Position numbers and translations under genes: made by a program. From contig JAHEXX010000005.1 of NCBI GenBank assembly GCA_023251895.1, positions 1-39,799 of the forward strand: a stretch of 39,799 bases of DNA. Direction: 5' to 3'. The notes under the pieces are model-generated. The model saw only the letters and a program-made list of their open reading frames with translations, was not told the origin of the DNA and ran no database searches. Shown here one piece after another: positions 16,439 through 24,256 of the stretch (positions within the stretch are counted from its first letter, which is position 1; the number at the start of each line of letters is the position of its first letter). This DNA is from a bacterium (GTDB lineage Bacteria > Actinomycetota > UBA4738 > HRBIN12).

Positions 16439-16630
16439 ATGGCAGCCGTGTGCGACATCTGCGGGAAGAAGCCGTTCTTCGGCAAGCAGGTTTCCCACTC
16501 CCACCGCCGTACCAACCGCCGGTGGAACCCCAACGTGCAGCGCGTCCGCGCCCTGGTGAACGGGACCCCCAAGCGTGTGAACGCCTGCACCAGCTGCATC
16601 AAAGCCGGCAAGGTCCAGCGGGCCGGCTAG
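16439..16630 (+). CDS. rpmB: 50S ribosomal protein L28 (zinc-binding form)
   Basis: A 63-residue ribosomal protein with MAAVCDICGKKPFFG at the start, SHSHRRTNRRW in the middle and CTSCIKAGKV at the end. The CxxC pairs make it the zinc-binding form of L28. The open frame extends upstream to 16340, but only the ATG at 16439 gives the family N-terminus. In actinobacteria rpmB is usually divergent from a dihydroxyacetone-kinase-like gene followed by recG. Here the cyclase operon takes that place. Confidence 0.97.
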   Translation: MAAVCDICGKKPFFGKQVSHSHRRTNRRWNPNVQRVRALVNGTPKRVNACTSCIKAGKVQRAG

Positions 16631-16642
16631 CCAACGGAAGAG

Positions 16643-17173
16643 GTGCCCGGCATCCGTCGATTCGCGGTCGTCCTGCTGGTGCTCGCCGCGGTCGTCGTCT
16701 CAGCCTTTCCCGCCCAGGCCGGGGCGATCGATCCCAACGACACGCCGGGGCCGCTCGACATCAGCGGCGGCACGTTCAGCCGGAGCGTCTCGGGGGGCAT
16801 CACCTACCTCGACCTCCATACGTACGGGAACTGGACCCCCGCCCTCCTCGCTCACCACACACGGAACCGGATCTTCGTGTTGTTCGATGTCGACAACGAC
16901 GGCGCGCAGGACTTCCGGGGGACGGTCCAGTCGTTCGGCGGGCGCCTGTCCATCTCGATCCACGGCTTGGGCCAATCGTTCGACCCGATCCGGGCCCGCC
17001 ACCCAGCCGGCAACTGGCTCCAAGTGATTCTGTCCGGAGACAGCCCGCCGAACCCGCTCAGCTCGTGGCAGGTCGCGTTCCGCAGCCAGCGCATCTCCGC
17101 GACCGGCGCCTGCACCAGCCCCTGTCGCGACCGCGCGCCGGACATGGGGTGGTGGACCGTCCCAGCCGCGTAG
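16643..17173 (+). CDS. Secreted protein of unknown function
   Basis: A 176-residue protein with a clear signal peptide: basic MPGIRR, a hydrophobic core of about 15 residues, and a likely cleavage after AQA near residue 26. The mature part is strand-rich, with DNDGAQDFRG resembling a short calcium-binding or propeller-type Asp loop. Two cysteines near the C-terminus (ACTSPC) could form a disulfide. The start is the GTG at 16643, 12 bases after rpmB, preceded by GGAAGAG, so it may share the rpmB transcript. I recognise no family. It could be a cell-surface or periplasmic-type domain related to esterase or lyase accessory modules. Confidence 0.65.
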   Translation: MPGIRRFAVVLLVLAAVVVSAFPAQAGAIDPNDTPGPLDISGGTFSRSVSGGITYLDLHTYGNWTPALLAHHTRNRIFVLFDVDNDGAQDFRGTVQSFGGRLSISIHGLGQSFDPIRARHPAGNWLQVILSGDSPPNPLSSWQVAFRSQRISATGACTSPCRDRAPDMGWWTVPAA

Positions 17174-17188
17174 CCGGACGCATCGCGA

Positions 17189-18001
17189 TCAGCCCGGCGG
17201 GATGGCCCACAGCTGGTCGACCGGGCCGATGCCCCCGCCGATCGCGAGCGCATGCCGGATCGCCTCGGTGACGAAGACCTTGCCCAGGTGCACGGCTTGG
17301 AGGAGCTCCTCCCCCCGCGCCAGGTAGCTCGCGACCGCCGCCGAGAGGGTGCACCCGGTGCCGTGCGTGTGTGGCGTATCGATCCGCCGGCCGCCGATCC
17401 ACTCCAGGCGTTCGCCGTCGAAGAACAGGTCATCGGCCCCCTGGCCCTCCAGGTGACCCCCTTTCACCAGGACGGCCCTGGGGCCCATGGCCACGACGGC
17501 CTCTGCGGCATCCTCCATGAGGTCCCGCGAATCGACCCGGAAGCCCACCAGGCCGCTTGCCTCGTGAAGGTTCGGCGTGACCAGCGTGGCGAGGGGGAGG
17601 ATCCGGGTCCTCAGCGCGTCCACCGCGTCGTCGGCCAGCAGGGAGTGGCCGTGCTTCGACATGAACACCGGATCGACCACGAGGTTCGGGATGCCGGTCT
17701 CGCGAACGGCGTCGGCCACGGCCTCGACGATCGGCCCCGACGCCAGCATCCCGGTCTTCGCTGCGTCGACCCCGATGTCGGTCGCCACGGAACGGATCTG
17801 ATCCCCCACCGTCTGCGGCGACAGCTCCTCGTAGCCGCTCACGCCCTTGGTGTTCTGCACCGTGACCGCGGTGATGGCGGTCATCCCGTACACGCCGAGC
17901 GCGCTGAAGGTCTTGAGGTCGGCCTGGATGCCGGCCCCCCCGCCGGAATCGCTGCCGGCGATGGTCAGCGCTCGGGGCCTGGGCGACTCAGTTCCGGTCA
18001 A
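17189..18001 (-). CDS. thiD: Hydroxymethylpyrimidine/phosphomethylpyrimidine kinase
   Basis: A 270-residue ribokinase-fold enzyme that phosphorylates HMP and HMP-phosphate for thiamine synthesis. The start motif [19 protein letters not shown] and the anion hole/catalytic segment [12 protein letters not shown] (catalytic Cys) are clear. The frame is open to 18049, but the family N-terminus begins a few residues before the IAGSDS motif. The TTG at 17999-18001 is therefore the best start. It lies 14 bases inside the end of thiL, preceded by a GGGATGGGA stretch. Together with thiL it forms a two-gene thiamine pyrophosphate unit. Confidence 0.94.
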   Translation of the reverse strand: MTGTESPRPRALTIAGSDSGGGAGIQADLKTFSALGVYGMTAITAVTVQNTKGVSGYEELSPQTVGDQIRSVATDIGVDAAKTGMLASGPIVEAVADAVRETGIPNLVVDPVFMSKHGHSLLADDAVDALRTRILPLATLVTPNLHEASGLVGFRVDSRDLMEDAAEAVVAMGPRAVLVKGGHLEGQGADDLFFDGERLEWIGGRRIDTPHTHGTGCTLSAAVASYLARGEELLQAVHLGKVFVTEAIRHALAIGGGIGPVDQLWAIPPG

Positions 18002-18992
18002 AGTGATCCCATCCCTTCGGTTCCAACCGGCGCTCGTGGCCGTCCTCACCGACCTCCACCAGCCCCTCCTGGATGATCTCGCCCACGACGGTCAGCCCGA
18101 CGCCGAACCGTACGTCGAGCTCCCGCCGGGCCCCTTCGACGGCTCCGGCATCGAGGGTCGCCAACAGTTCGTAGTCTTCGCCGCCGGACAAGACAAGCTG
18201 GAGCGGATCGGCGCCGAGTAGCGCGGCGGCCTCCCTCACGCCCTCGGCGACCGGGAGGGTGCCCACTCGAACCCTGGCTCCCACATCGCTCTCCGAGCAG
18301 AGTCGCGACAGGTCCAGGGCCAGCCCGTCCGAGATGTCCATCATCGCCGTGGCGCCGGCCTGGGCAAGGGTCTGCCCCTCGCCCACCCGCGCCACGGGGC
18401 GGAAGTGGGCCCGCAGGAGCCCGTGCGCCCAGGCCTCCCCCAGAGCCGACGCCACGCGGGGCGGTTCAGCCCGGGCCAACAGCAACCCCGCCGCGGCGGC
18501 GCCCAGCGCGCCGGTCACGACGATCGCGTCGCCCACACGGGCGCCGCCGCGCCGCACCTCCATGTGCGAGGCGACCTCGCCAGTCACGGCCACCGCGACG
18601 ACGACCCGATCCGCTCGTGACAGGTCTCCGCCTACCAACGACAGCGCGTACTCGGCGCTCGCTTCCAGCATCCCGCCGTACAGCTCCACCACCCACGCCG
18701 AGTCGACGGCCTCGGACAGCGCGAGCGAAGCCATCGCGTACCGGGGGCTCGCCGCCATCGCGGCGACGTCGGACACGTTCACGGCGATCGACTTGTATCC
18801 GAGGTCGCGCGCCGACGTGATGGAACGATCGAAGTGCACGCCCTCCACCAGCATGTCGGTGGTCAGCACCAGGTTCCCCGCACCTGACTCCACGACGGCC
18901 GCGTCGTCGCCGGGACCGACGAGCACGCGGGGGTCCCGGCCGGACAGCACCCGGCGGAGCGTGGCGACGAGCTCGTCTTCGGTGAGGTCCAT
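17988..18992 (-). CDS. thiL: Thiamine-monophosphate kinase
   Basis: A 334-residue enzyme of the PurM-like fold that makes thiamine pyrophosphate from thiamine monophosphate. The family segments [55 protein letters not shown] and [10 protein letters not shown] are all present in order, with the metal-binding Asp residues intact. The start is the ATG at 18990-18992. It is the first gene of the thiL-thiD pair and is divergent from pckA. Confidence 0.96.
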   Translation of the reverse strand: MDLTEDELVATLRRVLSGRDPRVLVGPGDDAAVVESGAGNLVLTTDMLVEGVHFDRSITSARDLGYKSIAVNVSDVAAMAASPRYAMASLALSEAVDSAWVVELYGGMLEASAEYALSLVGGDLSRADRVVVAVAVTGEVASHMEVRRGGARVGDAIVVTGALGAAAAGLLLARAEPPRVASALGEAWAHGLLRAHFRPVARVGEGQTLAQAGATAMMDISDGLALDLSRLCSESDVGARVRVGTLPVAEGVREAAALLGADPLQLVLSGGEDYELLATLDAGAVEGARRELDVRFGVGLTVVGEIIQEGLVEVGEDGHERRLEPKGWDHFDRN

Positions 18993-19040
18993 CCGTCCCG
19001 CCCAGTCCGGCCGGCGCGTTCCCGCAGCGTGGCGGCCGGG

Positions 19041-19063
19041 TATCTAGTCCGGTTCGGTAGGAT
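19041..19063. promoter_or_regulatory. Divergent promoter region between thiL and pckA
   Basis: A minus-strand TAGATA (19041-19046) and a plus-strand TAGGAT (19058-19063) lie back to back in the 140-base gap. Either could be a -10 box. The plus one would give pckA a leader of about 63 bases with GAGGAG ahead of its ATG. No good -35 box is visible for either. Confidence 0.35.
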
Positions 19064-19132
19064 AGGACGTTCTCGACGCCGGGGGCCGTCCCCGTCCCGA
19101 CCATCGACGACGACCGAGGAGCACAACAACCG

Positions 19133-20641
19133 ATGAACCTCGAAGCCCGTGTGGTGCACGCCAACCCGACCCCGGAGGAACTGCGGACGTTCACCGAACA
19201 GATGCCGCAGTGCCGGGTCACCGAGTTCGACAACGTCAACGTGCAGACGAGAGTGACCTCGCGGAGCGCCGGCAGCACCTACGTGGTGGCCGAGGCCTCC
19301 AGCGGCAATACCATGACCCGCGAGGAGTACGAGCAGATCGCCCGCATGCAAGTCGAGTACCTGCGAGACAGAGACGTCATCGTCATCGACGGATACATCG
19401 GCAACGACCCCGACTTCCGCACTCCTGCCCGGCTCACGATCGAGAAGGCCAACGCCAACATCGCCGGGATGCAGCAGAAGCTCTACTTCCCGCGCGACGG
19501 CGGCGACCCCGAGGTCCACGTCGTCTACACACCGAACCTGACCGCTCCCGACTACCCGAACGACCGCGTCATCGCGGTCGACCTCGAGAACGGCATCACC
19601 CGCGTCCTCAACTCGGACTACTTCGGCGAGTCGAAGAAGGGCGGCCTGCGGATGTGGAACAGGATCGTCTACGACCGGGGCGGCCTGTCCCTGCATGCCG
19701 GCCTGAAGGTGATCCCTACCGCCGACGGCGAGAAGGTGATCATGATCATCGGCCTGTCGGGCACTGGGAAGACGACGACCACGTTCACCACCCAGAACGA
19801 TTCCCTGCCGGTCCAAGACGACTTCGTCGCGCTGATGCCGGGTGGCCATGCCCACGGCACCGAGAACGGCTGCTTCGCCAAGACGTTCTCGCTGGACCCC
19901 GACTTCGAGCCGAACATCTACGGGGCGGTCGTGAAGCCCACCGCCTATCTGGAGAACGTCTACCAGGACGACCAGGGCAGGGTGAACTTCTTCGAGGAAA
20001 GCTACACGCAGAACGGCCGCGCGGTGTTCCGCATGGACGACCTGGGCCGCTACCGGGACGCGCGCGAGGTCGGACGGGTCGACTACCTGCTGATCCTCAA
20101 CCGCAACGAGAACATCATCCCCGCGGTGACCAAGCTGAACCAGGAGCAGGCCGCGGCCTTCTTCATGCTGGGCGAGACGACCGGCACCTCCGCCGGGGGA
20201 GCCGCCGAGGCCGGCAGGTTCCTTCGGGTCCCGGGGACGAACCCCTTCTTCCCGCTCCCCCACGGCTTGCAGGGCAACCGCATCCTTGAGCTCCTGGCCA
20301 CGCACCCCATCGAGACGTTCCTGCTCAACACGGGCCGCGTGGGCGGCCAGGACGCCGACGACCGATCGAAGAAGGTCAAGATCCCGCACACGTCGGCCTG
20401 CGTGAAGGGCATCGCCGAGGGCACGATCGACTGGGATGGGGACGAAGACTTCGGCTACCTGGTCGCCGTATCGGTGCCCGGGTTCGACGATATCGAGCTC
20501 CTCCAGCCCCGGCGCCTGTACGAGCGCCAGGGCCGGATCCAGGAGTACGAGGCCCTGGTCGAGCGGCTGAAGGCAGAACGGGTGGCCCGCCTCCAGGAGT
20601 TCCCGGAGCTCTCCGAGGAGATCGTGAAGGCCGCCGGCTAG
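19133..20641 (+). CDS. pckA: Phosphoenolpyruvate carboxykinase (ATP type)
   Basis: A 502-residue enzyme converting oxaloacetate and ATP to PEP, CO2 and ADP, the entry to gluconeogenesis. The ATP-type kinase loop GLSGTGKTTTT is clear. Further matches are YFGESKKGGLRMWN (substrate site), ENGCFAKTFSL and the metal-binding QDDF. It is shorter than the E. coli enzyme (540) and diverges from it, but the motifs are complete. A GAGGAG ribosome binding site lies 11 bases before the ATG. Most well-studied actinobacteria use the unrelated GTP-type enzyme, so the ATP type here is informative about lineage or ancient transfer. The next gene starts directly after its stop codon. Confidence 0.95.
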   Translation: MNLEARVVHANPTPEELRTFTEQMPQCRVTEFDNVNVQTRVTSRSAGSTYVVAEASSGNTMTREEYEQIARMQVEYLRDRDVIVIDGYIGNDPDFRTPARLTIEKANANIAGMQQKLYFPRDGGDPEVHVVYTPNLTAPDYPNDRVIAVDLENGITRVLNSDYFGESKKGGLRMWNRIVYDRGGLSLHAGLKVIPTADGEKVIMIIGLSGTGKTTTTFTTQNDSLPVQDDFVALMPGGHAHGTENGCFAKTFSLDPDFEPNIYGAVVKPTAYLENVYQDDQGRVNFFEESYTQNGRAVFRMDDLGRYRDAREVGRVDYLLILNRNENIIPAVTKLNQEQAAAFFMLGETTGTSAGGAAEAGRFLRVPGTNPFFPLPHGLQGNRILELLATHPIETFLLNTGRVGGQDADDRSKKVKIPHTSACVKGIAEGTIDWDGDEDFGYLVAVSVPGFDDIELLQPRRLYERQGRIQEYEALVERLKAERVARLQEFPELSEEIVKAAG

Positions 20642-21247
20642 ATGCAGGCGTTCCTGCTCGCCCGCCACGCGGAGAGCGAGTACAACCGAAGCGGCCTCAT
20701 CAACGCCGACCCCCGCATCGCCTGCCCGCTCACCGCCGAGGGACGGCGGCAAGCCGAGCGGCTCGGCCAACAGCTCGCCGCCGAGCCGCTCGATCTGTGT
20801 GCGACGAGCGAGGCCCCGCGGGCGATCGAGACTGCCGATGTCGCGCTCCGCGGCCGGTCGGTCCCGCGGCTCGTGCTGGCGGATCTGAACACGCCCCGCG
20901 CGGGCCGTCTGGAGGGCGAGTCCGTTCCCGCCTACCTTTCGTTCCTCGACCTACACGGTCCCTCGGCGCCGAATCCGGGCGGAGGGGAAAGCCAGCTCGA
21001 GGGGCTCCGGCGCTACGTTCGCGCGTTCCGCCTGCTGCTCGGCCGCCCGGAGCAACGAGTTCTGGTCGTGTCGCACGATCTGCCCATCCTGTGGCTGCGA
21101 GAGGCATCGGCCGTCGCCGACGGGCGGTACGACGATCTGCGGGTGGACTTCCGAGATCCCCGGGTCGACTTCGCCGTCCCTCACCGGCTGACCGCGGATG
21201 ATGTCCGTCGGTCGCTCCGGGTGCTCGACCGGGAACTCGGGCGCTAG
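20642..21247 (+). CDS. Histidine phosphatase superfamily protein
   Basis: A 201-residue protein of the phosphoglycerate-mutase-like branch. The catalytic histidine is in LARHAESEYN, with Ala in place of Gly of the classical RHG. The second catalytic histidine is in VVSHDLPI. The central acidic region LNTPRAGRLEGES fits the family. The ATG directly follows the pckA TAG with no gap, so translation is likely coupled and the protein may act in the same carbon-flow context. The substrate is unknown. Its end overlaps the convergent membrane-protein gene by four bases. Confidence 0.85.
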   Translation: MQAFLLARHAESEYNRSGLINADPRIACPLTAEGRRQAERLGQQLAAEPLDLCATSEAPRAIETADVALRGRSVPRLVLADLNTPRAGRLEGESVPAYLSFLDLHGPSAPNPGGGESQLEGLRRYVRAFRLLLGRPEQRVLVVSHDLPILWLREASAVADGRYDDLRVDFRDPRVDFAVPHRLTADDVRRSLRVLDRELGR

Positions 21248-21564
21248 TCGGGAGAGCGCCGGCCCAGCACGAACCCCGACACCACTTGGAGGGCGGCCAG
21301 GCCGACCAGCACCACCAGGTACCAGTTGAACCGCCGCGCCTCGTCGACGAAGGGCCGCCCCGTGGCGCCGATCGACGCGTAGATCAGGAACAGACCGGCG
21401 AACGCCAGCCACAACCCCACCCGGCCCACCACGAACAACGCGAACCAGGCGTGGTCGGCGGCCGATGTTCCCTCAAGGGGCGCCCGCGACCACTTGCGGA
21501 AAGACCGAGCCCCTCCGTACAGGAACGCGGCGGCGATCAGAAGCTCGAACCCACGAAGGATCAC
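21244..21564 (-). CDS. Small membrane protein of unknown function
   Basis: A 106-residue protein with three hydrophobic segments: around residues 6-20, 38-66 (long, possibly containing two passes), and 83-103. It ends with a basic LGRRSPD. The start is a GTG (21562-21564) that overlaps the TGA of the phosphoribosyltransferase gene (GTGA), so the two are translationally coupled. I recognise no family. The topology suggests three or four passes with the polar FVDEARRFNW loop outside or inside. Its function may relate to the phosphoribosyltransferase operon. Confidence 0.7.
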   Translation of the reverse strand: MILRGFELLIAAAFLYGGARSFRKWSRAPLEGTSAADHAWFALFVVGRVGLWLAFAGLFLIYASIGATGRPFVDEARRFNWYLVVLVGLAALQVVSGFVLGRRSPD

Positions 21565-22199
21565 GAGCCGCCCTCGGCCGCCCTCGCCAGCGCGTCCACC
21601 ACCTCCCGGTCGCTGTTCTGGTCGAAGTGCCGATACCACTGGCCGACCGCGTAGAAGGGCTCCGGCGTCTCCAGCACCACCAGCTCGTCTGCCTCCTTGG
21701 ACATGCGCGGCAACGCGGCCGGGGGCGCAACCGGCACGGCCAAGATCACCCGGGCGGCGCCGGCGGCCCGGGCCCACCGGAGCGCCGCCGCCATGGTCCC
21801 ACCGGTCGCGATGCCGTCGTCCACCACCACGGCCGTCCTGCCCCGCACGTCCACGGGCGGGTGGTCGCCGCGGTAGGCCAGCTGCCGCCGCTCGATCTCC
21901 GCCTCCTCGGCCTCTATCTCCTGTTCCAGGTACTCCCGGCTCACACCAAGCATCTGGACCAGGCGGTCGTCCAAGACCCTGACCCCCGGCGCTATGGCAC
22001 CCAGCCCGAGCTCGGGGTTGTCGGGGGCCCGGATCTTCCGGGGGATCACGACGTCGAGCGCCAGCCCCAGCTCGCGGGCCACGACCTCCCCCACGACCAC
22101 CCCACCCCGGGGGATCGCCAGGACCACCGCGTCGGCGCCCACTCGGTCCCGCAGCGCCTCCGCGAGCTCCCGGCCCGCCTCCGCGCGATCGGTGAACAC
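21561..22199 (-). CDS. Phosphoribosyltransferase family protein
   Basis: A 212-residue type I phosphoribosyltransferase-fold protein. The PRPP-binding loop reads VVVDDGIATGGT at about residues 126-137. The N-terminal part has AIPRGGVVVGEVVA, and a helical insertion (REYLEQEIEAEEAEIERR) separates the two, as in the ComF-distant family often found in stress loci. The start is a GTG sharing one base with the TAG of the upstream 51-residue gene (TAGTG), and its own stop overlaps the membrane-protein start. The substrate base is unknown; many relatives are annotated only as predicted phosphoribosyltransferases. Confidence 0.88.
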   Translation of the reverse strand: MFTDRAEAGRELAEALRDRVGADAVVLAIPRGGVVVGEVVARELGLALDVVIPRKIRAPDNPELGLGAIAPGVRVLDDRLVQMLGVSREYLEQEIEAEEAEIERRQLAYRGDHPPVDVRGRTAVVVDDGIATGGTMAAALRWARAAGAARVILAVPVAPPAALPRMSKEADELVVLETPEPFYAVGQWYRHFDQNSDREVVDALARAAEGGS

Positions 22200-22354
22200 T
22201 AGCGATCGTCCCGAAGCTCTCGTTGGGCCTCCTCCTCCCCGATCTCCCGTCGCTTGTCCGGGATCACCTTCTCGGGCGGGGGCATCTTCCTCCTGATCCT
22301 GCGATAGGCCTCGAGGGGGTCGTAGGTCTTCCTGGCCTTCTTCCGGCGGGCCAT
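22199..22354 (-). CDS. 51-residue highly charged protein, first gene of a three-gene operon
   Basis: Starts MARRKKARKTYDPLEAYRR and ends with an acidic-then-mixed helix (REIGEEEAQREL). Nearly half the residues are charged. It looks like a single basic N-terminal tail plus helix, such as a nucleic-acid- or ribosome-associated peptide. The frame is supported by a near-consensus GATAAT box 6 bases before the ATG and by a TAGTG overlap with the phosphoribosyltransferase start. No family is recognised. Confidence 0.7.
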   Translation of the reverse strand: MARRKKARKTYDPLEAYRRIRRKMPPPEKVIPDKRREIGEEEAQRELRDDR

Positions 22355-22360
22355 TCGGGG

Positions 22361-22366
22361 ATTATC
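22361..22366 (-). promoter_or_regulatory. -10 box for the 51-residue gene / phosphoribosyltransferase operon
   Basis: GATAAT on the minus strand, the closest match to the TATAAT consensus in the window, followed by 6 bases and the ATG. This places the expected transcription start on the A of the start codon, a leaderless transcript. Confidence 0.6.
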
Positions 22367-22432
22367 CCTCCGGCGGCAGGGGGCGACCTACCACCGGCTC
22401 CGTTCCGTTTGCCGCGGTCGCTCGGGCGCGGA

Positions 22433-22458
22433 TAGCATGGCGTCCCGAACACAGGAGG
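22433..22458 (+). promoter_or_regulatory. -10 box and ribosome binding site that fix the start of the AsnC-type gene
   Basis: TAGCAT (22433-22438) is followed by AGGAGG (22453-22458), 5 bases before the GTG at 22464. An earlier ATG at 22437 lies inside the -10 box and cannot be on the transcript, so the GTG is the start. Confidence 0.65.
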
Positions 22459-22463
22459 TGACC

Positions 22464-22697
22464 GTGGTTCAGGCCTACATCCTCATCCAGACCGAGGTCG
22501 GGAAGGCCGCGCAGGTGGCCAAGGAGGTCCGGGACATCAGCGGCGTGACCGAGGCGGAGGACGTCACCGGACCCTACGACGTGATCGTTCGTGCCGAGGC
22601 CAAGAACGTCGACGAGCTGGGCAAGCTGGTGGTGGCCCGGATCCAGGCCGTGGAGGGCATCACCCGGACCCTGACCTGCCCCGTGGTGCACCTCTAG
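22464..22697 (+). CDS. Stand-alone AsnC/Lrp-type ligand-binding domain protein
   Basis: A 77-residue protein consisting of one RAM/AsnC effector-binding domain: AYILIQTEVGKAAQVAKEV, then ISGVTEAEDVTGPYDVIVR and a final helix and strand. It has no helix-turn-helix. Single-domain members oligomerise as rings and bind small ligands such as amino acids, and may modulate other Lrp-type regulators. The GTG start is set by a strong AGGAGG. It resembles each half of the protein at 15787-16341. Confidence 0.88.
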   Translation: MVQAYILIQTEVGKAAQVAKEVRDISGVTEAEDVTGPYDVIVRAEAKNVDELGKLVVARIQAVEGITRTLTCPVVHL

Positions 22698-22717
22698 TCC
22701 GTAAATCCCGGAGGCCG

Positions 22718-22723
22718 TATCCT
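22718..22723 (+). promoter_or_regulatory. -10 box for the RTX-propeller gene, leaderless type
   Basis: TATCCT followed by 9 bases and the ATG at 22733, with no ribosome binding site. It favours this ATG over the GTG one codon upstream. Confidence 0.5.
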
Positions 22724-22732
22724 GTTCCGGTG

Positions 22733-24238
22733 ATGCGCACGCGAACCCCCCCCCGCACTCTGCGTGTGTTGTCTACCCTGCTCTTGGTGGCCGGCTCCCT
22801 GGCCACCGCCCACCCCGCTGCGGCGGGCGCGTGCACGATCACCGGCACCTCCGGCGACGACACGCTGACCGGCACCTCCGGCGACGACGTGTTCTGCAAC
22901 CTGGGCGGTGGCAGCGACGCGATCCATGGCGATGGCGGCATCGATACGCTCGACCTTTCAGGCGACGGGGGCCCGGCGACCGTCGACCTTGCCACCGGAT
23001 CGGGCAGCTACGCCGGCGGCACGATCTCCATGAGTGGCATAGAGAACGTGACCGGGACCGCCTCCGACGACGTGATCACCTCCGTGGCGCCGGCCAACGG
23101 ACGGGTGGCCTTCGACCGTGGACCGGTGGGGAACAGCGAGATCTACACGATGAAGAGCAACGGAACCGGCTTGACCCGGGTCACCAACAACACCGGGGAC
23201 GATTACGACCCGGCGTGGGCGCCGGGCGGAAAGCGCATCGCCTTCTCCAGCAACAAGGCCGGCAACTACGACATCTGGGCGATCGACCCCAACGGTGCCA
23301 ACCGGACCCGGCTCACGACCGCCGGGGCCTTCGACGGGATGCCCGCCTACTCCCCGGACGGGACCCGCATCGCCTTCGTCTCCTCCCGCAGCTCAAGCAA
23401 CGCCGACATCTGGGTGATGAACGCCGACGGCACCGGGGCCAAGCGATTGACAACCGCCCCCCACCGCGACTGGTTCCCCACCTGGTCACCGGACGGGACC
23501 CGGATCGCCTTCCAATCCGAGCGGAGCGGCGATTTCGAGATCTTCACGATGAACGCCAACGGGACGGGCCAGGGCCCCCTGACCACGAACACCGCCCCGG
23601 ACATCGAGCCCCACTGGTCCCCGGACGCAAGCAAGATCGTGTTCCAGCGCAAGGTGGCCAACGACTACGAGATCTTCTCCATGAACTTCGACGGCACCAG
23701 CCAGGGCCAGCTGACCTACAACGGCTCCGACGACTACGACCCGTCGTGGTCGCCGGACGGGACCAAGATCGTGTTCACCTCCTTCCGATCGCCGGACTAC
23801 GAGCTCTTCTGGATGAATGCCAACGGGACCGGCCAGACCCAGCTCACTAGCAACAACGTCACCGACGAGTACCCGGACTGGCAACCGGCATGCACGGCCT
23901 TCACGGGCGGACCGGCCAACTGCGGCCCGATCGTCAACAACGTGATCGACGGCGGGCGTGGGAGGGACATCATCTTCCTCGGGCCCGGAAACGACGTCGG
24001 CATCGGCGGCGATGGCAACGACGTGATCGTGGGCGGCGGCGGGAACGACACGCTGCAGGGCGGCGCTGGGAACGACCGTCTGGTGGGCCGCCCGGGGAGC
24101 GGCAACGACGCCCTCCACGGAGGGGACGGGAACGACCGGCTGGACACCCAGGACGGCGCCGGGGGCGACACCGTCGACGGCGGGCTTGGCGTCGACAACT
24201 GCCGCAAGGATACCGGCGACCCCGCCGTGTCCTGCTAA
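22733..24238 (+). CDS. Secreted protein: six-bladed PD40/TolB-like propeller flanked by RTX calcium-binding repeats
   Basis: A 501-residue exported protein. It has a signal peptide (residues about 1-31, ending AAAG). A first RTX block follows with GTSGDDTLTG, GTSGDDVFCN and GGGSDAIHGDGG, then NVTGTASDDVI. The central domain (about 115-385) has six TolB/PD40 blades, each with an IxxMNxNGTG strand-turn, then SPDGT(R/K)I(A/V)F. A second RTX block after residue 395 has GGDGNDVIVGGGGNDTL and related nonapeptides. Four cysteines (two at the domain edges, two at the C-terminus) may form disulfides. The arrangement looks like a propeller inserted into an RTX beta-roll. RTX repeats bind calcium and fold outside the cell, so this is likely a surface or matrix protein. 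No transporter is adjacent; the Sec signal suggests Sec export. Confidence 0.9.
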   Translation: MRTRTPPRTLRVLSTLLLVAGSLATAHPAAAGACTITGTSGDDTLTGTSGDDVFCNLGGGSDAIHGDGGIDTLDLSGDGGPATVDLATGSGSYAGGTISMSGIENVTGTASDDVITSVAPANGRVAFDRGPVGNSEIYTMKSNGTGLTRVTNNTGDDYDPAWAPGGKRIAFSSNKAGNYDIWAIDPNGANRTRLTTAGAFDGMPAYSPDGTRIAFVSSRSSSNADIWVMNADGTGAKRLTTAPHRDWFPTWSPDGTRIAFQSERSGDFEIFTMNANGTGQGPLTTNTAPDIEPHWSPDASKIVFQRKVANDYEIFSMNFDGTSQGQLTYNGSDDYDPSWSPDGTKIVFTSFRSPDYELFWMNANGTGQTQLTSNNVTDEYPDWQPACTAFTGGPANCGPIVNNVIDGGRGRDIIFLGPGNDVGIGGDGNDVIVGGGGNDTLQGGAGNDRLVGRPGSGNDALHGGDGNDRLDTQDGAGGDTVDGGLGVDNCRKDTGDPAVSC

Positions 24239-24256
24239 GGACGAGCCCCGCTTCCC

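Noticed and set aside
18863-20770. 635-codon minus-strand frame opposite pckA
   Set aside because: Translation has no recognisable motif, while pckA on the plus strand has complete active-site motifs.
23100-23880. Repeated DNA of about 120-130 bases as a possible tandem repeat array
   Set aside because: The periodicity is explained by the six propeller blades encoded there.
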